A stretch of 14,250 nt of DNA from Candidatus Stramentimicrobium fermentans. Its GTDB lineage: Bacteria; Atribacterota; Phoenicimicrobiia; Phoenicimicrobiales; Stramentimicrobiaceae. Below are positions 7,776 to 14,250 of the stretch, one piece after another. The stretch covers positions 1-14,250 of the forward strand of contig JAAYOB010000021.1 of the NCBI GenBank assembly GCA_012520575.1. Direction: 5' to 3'. The notes under the pieces were generated by a model. It saw only the letters and a list, made by a program, of their open reading frames with translations, was not told the origin of the DNA and did not search any database. The position numbers were made by a program, and so were the translations under genes. Position 1 is the stretch's first letter; every line of letters starts with the position of its first letter.

Positions 7776-8486
7776 CTATATAGCTATTTTCATCCGGTCA
7801 TAGGCCAAAGCACATTCCGGATATAATTTTGAAAAATCATCTATTCGACTAAGGGTATCCTGGCCAAGATGAGTAAAGATAATGTTCTGAATACCATATT
7901 TTTCACACCATTTTAATTGGGCAAATATCCCGGTATGCCCGCAGAGCATTTCTCCCTTCCTTCTCACTAGGTAAGTCTTGATACTGGAACCATCGCCTAT
8001 ATAATAATCAGCTCCCGGTAAGATATGCTCTTTAGCAATTATATCGACTAAATCGGGATTATAAAGAACTATTTTCCGGTCCGGTAAGACAATCTTAAAG
8101 CCAATTGCCGGGCAACAGATGGAATGAAGTACCCGATAAGGAAATATAGAAAAAGGTCCGATATTAAATTGCCGATAAGGAACAATAATCTTGGGATTAC
8201 AGGGAGAAAATTCTCCATAGCTGAGGATTTCCTGAGTTAGGTAGACTGGTACATCCGAATCAGCTGTCTGAAAAGTCCAAAGATAATGATCAGGATGTCC
8301 ATGGGTAATAAGAAGAGCATCAGGCTGTAGAAGACTCAAGCTATAGGCATGGATACGACCATAATCGATAAGGAGGCGGAAAGGGTAAGGCTTAGATATC
8401 TGTACCAATAGGCTAGAATGGTAAAAATGGGTTTCCGTCTTTTCTTCAATTCCCCCTCGAGTACCTAAAAAGGTTAATATGGCCAT
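7776..8486 (-). CDS. small metallo-beta-lactamase-fold hydrolase
   Basis: The 236-residue protein opens with the beta strand FLGTRGG, as in RNase Z/PhnP-like members of the superfamily. Metal ligands are all present: THGHPDH (61-67), H121 in RVLHSI, D145 in LYNPDLVD, and H206 in IFTHLG. A further GDGSS (164-168) and GHTG (183-186) lie between them. This indicates a two-metal hydrolase, probably a phosphodiesterase, but the substrate is not evident. The long RNase Z exosite arm is absent, so tRNA processing is unlikely. The ribosome site (AGAGAGTT) is weak. A good promoter on the same strand about 165 bp upstream suggests it leads the two-gene hydrolase operon. Confidence 0.85.
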   Translation of the reverse strand: MAILTFLGTRGGIEEKTETHFYHSSLLVQISKPYPFRLLIDYGRIHAYSLSLLQPDALLITHGHPDHYLWTFQTADSDVPVYLTQEILSYGEFSPCNPKIIVPYRQFNIGPFSIFPYRVLHSICCPAIGFKIVLPDRKIVLYNPDLVDIIAKEHILPGADYYIGDGSSIKTYLVRRKGEMLCGHTGIFAQLKWCEKYGIQNIIFTHLGQDTLSRIDDFSKLYPECALAYDRMKIAI

Positions 8487-8651
8487 TTGAATTAAACTCT
8501 CTTTTTATTCAAAAACATTTCTGTAATAGATCACTTCAAAAATCCTTTTTAATTAAAAACATTTATTGACTGCACATGTGAGATGATAAATTCAATATAA
8601 ATGGGTTTCATTTTTTAAGAAATTCTTTAAACCATAGTCTATCTTTCCTTA

Positions 8652-8681
8652 ATTATATACACTCCATTCTAGAGTTGACAA
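8652..8681 (-). promoter_or_regulatory. promoter of the two-hydrolase operon
   Basis: On the minus strand TTGTCA (8681-8676, five of six matches) is followed at 18 nt by a perfect TATAAT (8657-8652). Transcription would start near 8645, giving a long leader of about 160 nt in which no strong hairpin was found. Confidence 0.6.
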
Positions 8682-8720
8682 GCTATTAGAATAGTAATTA
8701 ATCTACTATCTTGCCTTTTA

Positions 8721-8812
8721 GTAATTGTTCAAGAAAAGCATGACCGAAAAGATTGTTAGAGAAACTACGACTCTGGAAATTAAAATTATCTACAGGTAAT
8801 TATTCAAGCAAA
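8721..8812 (+). repeat. spaced 17-nt direct repeat, possible regulator sites
   Basis: GTAATTGTTCAAGAAAA (8721-8737) and GTAATTATTCAAGCAAA (8796-8812) agree at 15 of 17 positions. Their starts are 75 bp apart, close to seven helical turns, and the second copy covers the -35 region of the TamB promoter. A partial third copy, GTAATTA, starts at 8694. Binding by a regulator is an inference. Confidence 0.45.
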
Positions 8813-8832
8813 TTAAAATGTTATGATATAAT
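8803..8832 (+). promoter_or_regulatory. promoter of the TamB-like gene
   Basis: TTCAAG (8803-8808) is followed at 18 nt by TATAAT (8827-8832), with TGA directly upstream giving an extended -10. Transcription would begin near 8839, leaving a leader of about 110 nt. Confidence 0.6.
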
Positions 8833-8947
8833 GTTAAGAACGCAATTAGCTGTTACAATGTCTTCATCAAAAGCCTGTTCTTGTTAAGAAAATATTTTTA
8901 GAAACTTTGGATTATATATAAAGGATAAAGGATCATAAAAATACAAT

Positions 8948-11900
8948 TTGATGTTTAAATCAGAAAATGGCATGACAAGAAAGAACAGATTAGCTTACCC
9001 TTTTTTCATTCTGGTAATAATTATAGTGATAGGCTTAATAGTTTCCTATTCTTATCTCAATAGTGAGAATTTCCGGGCGAGGGCAAGGTCTCTTCTAATC
9101 ACAGAATTAGAGAATTTATTGAAGAAAAGAATAGAGATTGGTTCCGTAGATGCCGCCTCCTTCCAATCTTTAGATATAACTCATCTAGTTGTACTAACCA
9201 ATGATTCCGATGATGCTGAAATTTTATTTCGAGCCGAAGAGGTAAAAATCAAATTTGCCCTGTTTTTCCCCTTCTGGCAAGGCAAACCTTGGCAGTTGGA
9301 TATTAAAAATATTACTTTTTCCGGTGCAATAGTAGAGTTAACTAGGAATCTGGCAGGAGAATTTGACCTGGCAAAAAAGCTAGGGTTAGACTTAGCCTAT
9401 TTAAGCAAAAATATAAAAATAGAACAGGTTAGTTTCCAGAATAGTTTCCTGGAGTACCATGATGAACTAATCTACCATTATCCCCAAGCTGCCCTTACCA
9501 CTAAAGCAAAAAGCGTTCGGGCAAATTTTAATTTAAGCTATTGGCCTAAAGTAGTATTTGATTCTGAGGGCATTCAAGATAAAGATGATGCCTTACTTTC
9601 CTTAGGCGGATTCTTTGTCATGAATGGAAGAGAATATTCTTTAGATTTTCATCTGCAAAATGCCGATATAACTCATTTTCAGTATTATTTAGAAGCGGCA
9701 AAATCTTTTAATGTTACCGGTGGGAAATTTGATTTAGATCTTAATTTAAGCTTTTCTCCGGAATGGGATAGTGACGAACTATTATGGCAAGGCAAGGCAG
9801 TCTTTCATCAGGCCAGCGCTGAACCGCATTTTTTAAAAGAAATACCTTTATTAGGAATCAATGGAGAGGCAAACTTTAATAATCCCGAGATTACTTTGTC
9901 AGAGATGACCGGTCTCTACCAGGGCAGCCCTTTTCGATTAGAAGGACTGGTCTTAACCAAACCGGTGCTTTATTATGACTTGAACATAACCGGTACACAG
10001 GTAGAGGTTTCTCTGCTCAGAGATGATATTCTCCTTCTGGTGGGTGTAGATAATGAATCTAATCTGCAGGGCAAAGTTGATTTATCAGGTAATATAAAAG
10101 GTCTGACCGATAGTTTTAATATACAAGGAACCATAGACTCCTCCGGGATAGCTCTTGAAAATATACCGTTTCCTAACCTAACCGGCAGTTTCTTATTAAG
10201 TCAGGAAGAATTAATCATTGATTCCCTGCAATCAAAAAGTACAGAAGGATTAATCTTGGTTGAAGGAAAACTAAATTGGTCCTCCGATGTACCTTTATGC
10301 CATCTTGATATTAAGACCTCCGGGCTTTCCTTCCGGAATATTATTTCCCGACAGTTTCCTTCCCTAGCAGAGTTTTCCGGTATTATTGATAGTAATTTTC
10401 ATCTGGAAAACCGGAAATGGGATAATGAGAACAATAACACCTTTGGCCTTACAGGTAAATTTGCCATAAATAATCTAGAGGAAAAAGAATTTGCTTTCCC
10501 GAAACAAGTAAAAGGAGAGATCAGTGCTTCCTTAAATCTTGCTGACGGTTCCTTGCTCCTGGAGCAATGTGACTTGATTTCTGGTAAGAACAATGGTTTT
10601 CTGAAAGGTGAATTCCAACTGGCAGAACCGGTTTCTTTTGCACTTGATGGGGTAGTACATATACCCGACCTGACCATATTCAGTAATACTTTTGAACCCG
10701 AAACGAAAATTGCCGGTAGTGCCTCTTTACAGGGTAGAGTAAGGGGAACCCGGGAGAATCCAATAATTGATATAGGATTAAAACTAAATAATTTGTCAGT
10801 ACAGGATTATCAAATAACAGAATTCATCGGACAATTGTCCTATCAGCAGAATACTATTACTGTAGAATCATATAATCTGGCTAGTCAGAACTTAGTGTTA
10901 GTGGGCGATGGAGAGATAAATATCTCTCCATCTGTTAGACCGGAAATCCATCTCTCTTATCAACTCCAACCTCTAACTCTGGAGCGATTATGGGAAAAAC
11001 CAAATTACTCTATTCCCCTCACCGGTCTGGCTGAAGGAAGCGGATACATTCGAGGCTCCTGGCCTGAGTTAACAATGAGCGGACATCTCCAATTAGAAGG
11101 GCTCACCTATCAGGAATATCGGCTAGGACATGGCAAAGTAGAATTCCTGTTGCAGCCGGACCAGGCTATTATCGCTGAATTACGTGAGGAGAGCTCGAGA
11201 GAATTATTCGGTATGATAAAAAATGATTATATTCTTAATTTAGAATATCTTCAATTGCAAAATGAAGTGTTGCAACTTAATGCCAAAGGCAAGACTGGAA
11301 TAGGCAAAGATTATCCGTTTTCTTTAGAGGTTGAATTTGTGCACCGGGCTATTCCTGACTTAATAGAACATTTCTACCCCTCCCAGGACAACCTCAAGAA
11401 AGCTTTGCCCTCTCAGATAACCGGGATGATAATGGCTACAGGTAATAGTACAGAACAAGAGATATCCTTATCCTCCTTGTTTACACCTCAGCAACAGGGG
11501 GATAATCCGCCTTCTAAGTTAGAAGCATCACTTATTATCAACCAGAAAAGTATCAATATTTCTGATTTCCAATTAACCCAATCTGATGCATTGCTGAAAG
11601 CAGAGGGGGCAGCTGCTTTTTATGGTAATCTGGATATTCATTTTGAAACCGAGCAGTTAGATATAGCGACACTGATGAATATTATTCAAATAGAGGGGAA
11701 TGCAGAGGGTGCTATGAATTTAAAAGGCTCTATAACCGGAGAATGGAGGGAACCCAATATTGCCTTAACTACCATAATTAAAAATGGTTGTTTCCGGGGA
11801 TTTCAGTTTGAGAACCTAAAAAGTGAACTCTTATGGGACATTGCAACCAACCAAATAGAGATAAATGAATTAACTATTGACCTGGGGAATCAAAATAACA

Positions 11901-13312
11901 TAACGGTCAAGGGAAATATTCCGATAACCAACTTTATTGATACCGGAACAGAAGAAATTAATTTAACTGCACACTACCGGGATGTTCCTTTGAACTTAGA
12001 GATGAAGATAGACAAGGCCAATTTAAATCTTTTGAAGGTATTTTGGCCGAAAACTTTCTCAGAAATCAGCGGCACTGCCGATCTGGAATTCCTCTTCACC
12101 GGTACCACTGCCCATCCACTGTTAAATGGAAAAATTGAAATTCATGAAGGTGTAGTTAGTATTGCAGCGCTCCCAGTGCAGATTGGAGAAATAAATGGCT
12201 TAATAAAAATAGAGAATAATAAGGTTGCCATCCCATCAATTCCTTTATACGCTTATGAGAATAAGTTTAATCTTTCAGGAGAATTTATGCTGGCCGGATT
12301 CTTACCCGATAGTATCTCTTTCACCTTAACCAATCAGGATAATAAAATTACCTATCAAGATATTTTAGAAAGCGAGATTGACTTAGAGTTGTCAATCAGT
12401 AATTTAGCAAGCTCTCCTCATATAAGTGGCCAGATATTTCTTACCAATGGGATATTGAGTATAGATAATTTATTAAAATTAGAAGAAGACATCAACCTCA
12501 TTTTCTCCTCTTCTGTGCTCAGTTCCGGCACTCCGCAACAACTGGCAGTTGGTATAGAACTACAGGATCCTTTTCAACTTAAAGTGGCTAATGCTGAAAT
12601 CCTCATAGCTGGCAAAACTGAGCTTACGGGCACTCTAGCAGAACCGTTGCTGCAAAGTACTATTACCTTCAAGAAAGGTTACGTCCTCTATTTTGATAAA
12701 AAATTTTCTATAATAGATGGATTAATTACTATGAATGGTACAGACCGTCATGATATAGAGCTCAATGCCCGAGCATCTACAAATGTGCAAGGTGTCCAGA
12801 TTAATATTAATGTTCTTGGAAATTTATCTGACCCACAGATTCTCCTTTCTTCTCAACCGGCTTTAAAAGAGACTGAGATTCTATCTCTACTCACCTTTAA
12901 CCGTAATATTCAGGGTCTTTCTGAGGGTGATATAAACCAGATTCTCTCCCAAGAGATGTTAGAGGTTCTTTTCCAAAGTTTGCAAATAAGTCTTTTTAAC
13001 CGTATAGAGCACAAAATTGCCACCGGGTTGGGACTTGAATATATCAATATTTCCCTTAATGGAGAGAATAATAGCGGCTCATATTTCCTTTTAGATAATT
13101 TGCGGTTGGCAGATTTAACATTGGAGATGGGGAAAAACATAGGCGATGATGTATTTATCTCTTACTCTACCCCTCTCGACTTTAATGGAGAAACAAGCTT
13201 GGGCATGGATTATAAGCTCTCTCCTGCTTTTACCTTCACCACTCAATTGGAAAACTTTTCTTTCCGGAAAGAAGATTACAAAATTAGATTTGGCTTAGAA
13301 CTTAAATTTTAA
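8948..13312 (+). CDS. tamB: TamB/AsmA-like envelope protein (DUF490 C-terminus)
   Basis: The 1454-residue protein has one N-terminal membrane anchor (~17-37), then an AsmA-like start (residues ~40-110) and a very long run of repeating beta strands. The C-terminus is the TamB/DUF490 domain: NLSDPQILLSSQPALKETEILSLLTFNR lies at about 1292-1319, and the chain ends in alternating strands finishing GLELKF. E. coli TamB is 1259 residues; it spans the periplasm and works with TamA or in phospholipid transport to the outer membrane. In this otherwise Gram-positive-looking genome it implies a diderm. No BamA/TamA gene is adjacent. The start is uncertain: TTG 8948, ATG 8951 and ATG 8972 are all in frame, and the only good ribosome site (AAAGGA, 8927-8932) is 15 nt before TTG, unusually far. 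An in-frame stop at 8936 limits upstream extension. Confidence 0.88.
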   Translation: MMFKSENGMTRKNRLAYPFFILVIIIVIGLIVSYSYLNSENFRARARSLLITELENLLKKRIEIGSVDAASFQSLDITHLVVLTNDSDDAEILFRAEEVKIKFALFFPFWQGKPWQLDIKNITFSGAIVELTRNLAGEFDLAKKLGLDLAYLSKNIKIEQVSFQNSFLEYHDELIYHYPQAALTTKAKSVRANFNLSYWPKVVFDSEGIQDKDDALLSLGGFFVMNGREYSLDFHLQNADITHFQYYLEAAKSFNVTGGKFDLDLNLSFSPEWDSDELLWQGKAVFHQASAEPHFLKEIPLLGINGEANFNNPEITLSEMTGLYQGSPFRLEGLVLTKPVLYYDLNITGTQVEVSLLRDDILLLVGVDNESNLQGKVDLSGNIKGLTDSFNIQGTIDSSGIALENIPFPNLTGSFLLSQEELIIDSLQSKSTEGLILVEGKLNWSSDVPLCHLDIKTSGLSFRNIISRQFPSLAEFSGIIDSNFHLENRKWDNENNNTFGLTGKFAINNLEEKEFAFPKQVKGEISASLNLADGSLLLEQCDLISGKNNGFLKGEFQLAEPVSFALDGVVHIPDLTIFSNTFEPETKIAGSASLQGRVRGTRENPIIDIGLKLNNLSVQDYQITEFIGQLSYQQNTITVESYNLASQNLVLVGDGEINISPSVRPEIHLSYQLQPLTLERLWEKPNYSIPLTGLAEGSGYIRGSWPELTMSGHLQLEGLTYQEYRLGHGKVEFLLQPDQAIIAELREESSRELFGMIKNDYILNLEYLQLQNEVLQLNAKGKTGIGKDYPFSLEVEFVHRAIPDLIEHFYPSQDNLKKALPSQITGMIMATGNSTEQEISLSSLFTPQQQGDNPPSKLEASLIINQKSINISDFQLTQSDALLKAEGAAAFYGNLDIHFETEQLDIATLMNIIQIEGNAEGAMNLKGSITGEWREPNIALTTIIKNGCFRGFQFENLKSELLWDIATNQIEINELTIDLGNQNNITVKGNIPITNFIDTGTEEINLTAHYRDVPLNLEMKIDKANLNLLKVFWPKTFSEISGTADLEFLFTGTTAHPLLNGKIEIHEGVVSIAALPVQIGEINGLIKIENNKVAIPSIPLYAYENKFNLSGEFMLAGFLPDSISFTLTNQDNKITYQDILESEIDLELSISNLASSPHISGQIFLTNGILSIDNLLKLEEDINLIFSSSVLSSGTPQQLAVGIELQDPFQLKVANAEILIAGKTELTGTLAEPLLQSTITFKKGYVLYFDKKFSIIDGLITMNGTDRHDIELNARASTNVQGVQININVLGNLSDPQILLSSQPALKETEILSLLTFNRNIQGLSEGDINQILSQEMLEVLFQSLQISLFNRIEHKIATGLGLEYINISLNGENNSGSYFLLDNLRLADLTLEMGKNIGDDVFISYSTPLDFNGETSLGMDYKLSPAFTFTTQLENFSFRKEDYKIRFGLELKF

Positions 13313-13463
13313 TACTAAAAGTGTTTTTCAGGAGAGGTGGTTGCCATAATCTTCGTAAAAGTATAAATATTGGCCGGTCTAAGATTAACTTGAAATAGAC
13401 ACCCGTGCCTCCATCATAATAAATAATAGATAATCTAAAATATTAAGGGGGCTATAAACTTAA

Positions 13464-13708
13464 GCGCGCATGTTACCACAACCCCGCCTTCATCTGGATT
13501 GCCTAAAGCCTTATCTCTTAATAAAGAAATCTATTTTAACTATGGTATCTGTACCATCTTACTGGTGGAACAAAAGGTTCAGGAATCCTTAGAGATTGTT
13601 GACCGGGGGTACATTGTTCAAACCGGCAAGATTGTCCGAGCGGGCAGTTCCCGGGAACTATTAAACCCCTATAAGGTAAAGCCTATCTCGGACTCTAATT
13701 CAGGATGA
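13464..13708 (+). pseudogene. remnant of LivF-type ABC transporter ATPase
   Basis: Only the C-terminal third of an ATP-binding subunit of a branched-chain amino acid (LivF-like) transporter is recognisable. In one frame (13464-13499) it reads ARMLPQPRLHLD, the region leading into Walker B (usually ARALMxxPRLLLLDEP). It then shifts to another frame: SSGLPKALSLNKEI, and GICTILLVEQKVQESLEI followed by DRGYIVQTGKI, which matches the LLVEQN...ADRGYVLETG signature after Walker B. The DEPSLGLAP segment is damaged and about 12 residues before LLVEQ are missing. Walker A and the ABC signature are absent upstream, where 13313-13463 is non-coding. The piece cannot make a working ATPase. No permease or binding-protein genes of such a transporter are in the window. 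Confidence 0.75.
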
Positions 13709-13786
13709 AAAAGTTTTAGAATGAAAGAAATAGTGAATATTCTATGGACAAACACATTTTTTATTGGTAATATATTTCTAAGTAAG

Positions 13787-13799
13787 ATTGTCATACAAT
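13787..13799 (+). promoter_or_regulatory. GntR/FadR-type operator
   Basis: ATTGTCATACAAT is a perfect inverted repeat (ATTGT, CAT spacer, ACAAT) and fits the TNGTNNNACNA consensus of FadR-subfamily operators. It covers the -35 box of the regulator's own promoter, so negative autoregulation is likely. Confidence 0.6.
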
Positions 13800-13816
13800 A
13801 TAGGTAATAAGATAAT
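13788..13816 (+). promoter_or_regulatory. promoter of the GntR regulator gene
   Basis: TTGTCA (13788-13793) and GATAAT (13811-13816) are each five of six matches to consensus and are spaced by 17 nt. Transcription would start near 13823, about 37 nt before the predicted start codon. Confidence 0.65.
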
Positions 13817-13845
13817 ATGAATATTTTTTCTACATCGTTTCCTAT

Positions 13846-13853
13846 AAAGGTGG
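13846..13853 (+). promoter_or_regulatory. ribosome binding site pointing to an AUA start
   Basis: AAAGGTGG is followed after 6 nt (TTCAAA) by ATA at 13860. An in-frame TAA at 13845-13847 rules out any start further upstream, and there is no ATG, GTG or TTG in frame before the conserved DNA-binding domain begins. Confidence 0.65.
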
Positions 13854-13859
13854 TTCAAA

Positions 13860-14250
13860 ATAAAAATATTTAATAAGATTCAAACTAAAAAAGTTTATGT
13901 AAAGATTGTAGAGCAAATAATATTACTTATTCAAGAAGGTAAACTAAAACCCGGAGACAGGCTTCCTTCGGAACAGGAATTAGCAGATCAATTTGAAATA
14001 TCTCGTCCCTCTGTTAGAGAAGCTATGAGTGCATTAGAAATATTGGGCATAACAGAAAGAAAAGCCGGAAAAGGAAATTTTATAAAGAAGGGCAGTTCCA
14101 CACATTTTTTTGACGAAAAAGAAATTTTAGAACTTGAGCAAGAGGAAAGCCCTTTTGAACTATTAGAAGCAAGGAAGGTACTAGAGATAGAGATAGTGAG
14201 ATTGGCGAGCCAGAAAGCTACTCTTGAAGATATAGAAGCTATAGAAAATG
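13860..14250 (+). CDS. GntR family regulator, FadR subfamily, 3' end cut by window edge
   Basis: 130 codons are present, running off the right edge. Residues ~8-75 form the winged helix-turn-helix of the GntR family: VYVKIVEQI, IQEGKLKPGDRLPSEQELA (24-42), SRPSVREAMSALEILGI (48-64) and the wing GKGNFI (70-75). FELLEARKVLEIEIVRLA from ~99 begins the helical FCD effector-binding domain, which defines the FadR subfamily; members bind organic acids, sugar acids or acyl-CoA. The predicted start codon is ATA at 13860: it follows AAAGGTGG by 6 nt, and the resulting MKIFNKIQTKKVY matches usual family N-termini. Either a real AUA start or a recent ATG-to-ATA change is possible. A FadR-type palindrome over the promoter suggests autorepression. 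Regulated genes probably lie beyond the right edge. Confidence 0.88.
   Translation, partial: MKIFNKIQTKKVYVKIVEQIILLIQEGKLKPGDRLPSEQELADQFEISRPSVREAMSALEILGITERKAGKGNFIKKGSSTHFFDEKEILELEQEESPFELLEARKVLEIEIVRLASQKATLEDIEAIEN

Larger units (their letters stand above)
8487..8947 (+). other. divergent intergenic region with regulatory elements
   Basis: This 461-bp AT-rich stretch separates the hydrolase pair from the TamB-like gene. It contains no convincing gene. It holds a minus-strand promoter (8652-8681), a plus-strand extended -10 promoter (8803-8832), a 17-nt direct repeat (8721 and 8796) and a small palindrome TTCTTGTTAAGAA (8878-8890) in the TamB leader. GTTAAGAA occurs twice in that leader, at 8833 and 8883. 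Confidence 0.6.

Noticed and set aside
10399-10677. 92-codon frame on the minus strand within the TamB-like gene
   Set aside because: It is antisense to an uninterrupted, well-supported coding region and has no family features or ribosome site of note.
12910-13140. 76-codon minus-strand frame opposite the TamB C-terminus
   Set aside because: It lies opposite the most conserved part of the TamB domain; its composition follows from the other strand.
13313-13463. Start of a short gene at GGAGAGGTGGTTGCC after the TamB gene
   Set aside because: The frame closes after nine codons; nothing recognisable follows.
1-14250. A new multi-gene defence or biosynthetic system
   Set aside because: The genes fall into separate transcription units of known families; no toxin-antitoxin pair, nuclease cluster, retron, CRISPR repeat or transposase was seen.

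Overview
The window is AT-rich, single-copy-looking chromosomal DNA. Gram-positive-type families (a DhaL/DegV protein, an NptA-type phosphate carrier, a GntR/FadR regulator, strong AGGAGG-like ribosome sites) sit beside a 1454-residue TamB/AsmA-like protein, which normally implies an outer membrane. The best guess, an inference, is a diderm Firmicute (Halanaerobiales, Limnochordia or Negativicutes type). No rRNA, tRNA, CRISPR array, insertion sequence or phage gene was seen.

Layout. Positions 1-1089 (minus) hold the N-terminal 363 codons of an L-fucose isomerase-like protein running off the left edge. Behind a spacer with two long hairpins lies a minus-strand gene (1275-3080) fusing a DhaL kinase domain, a zinc-type middle domain and a DegV fatty-acid-binding domain: the parts of a fatty acid kinase in one chain. 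Positions 3118-3462 look like a decayed reading frame. Next is a membrane-anchored Deg/HtrA-type serine protease (3463-4971, minus). A divergent promoter region separates it from a Na+/phosphate carrier with a PhoU tail (5166-6806, plus). Two unrelated metallo-beta-lactamase-fold hydrolases follow as a minus-strand pair (6814-7716 and 7776-8486). A 461-bp divergent region with recognisable promoters and a spaced direct repeat precedes the TamB-like gene (8948-13312, plus). A wrecked C-terminal piece of a LivF-type ABC ATPase (13464-13708) and a FadR-subfamily GntR regulator (13860 to right edge) finish the window.

How the genes fit together. Several products act at or beyond the membrane: fatty acid activation for phospholipid synthesis (DhaL-DegV), envelope proteolysis (Deg), phosphate uptake, and lipid or protein traffic to an outer membrane (TamB). 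They are separate transcription units, so a common pathway is only a suggestion. I found no clear new multi-gene system. The points most worth checking are the kinase/fatty-acid-binding fusion, the apparent AUA start codon of the GntR regulator, and the TTGTCATACAA operator over that regulator's own promoter.
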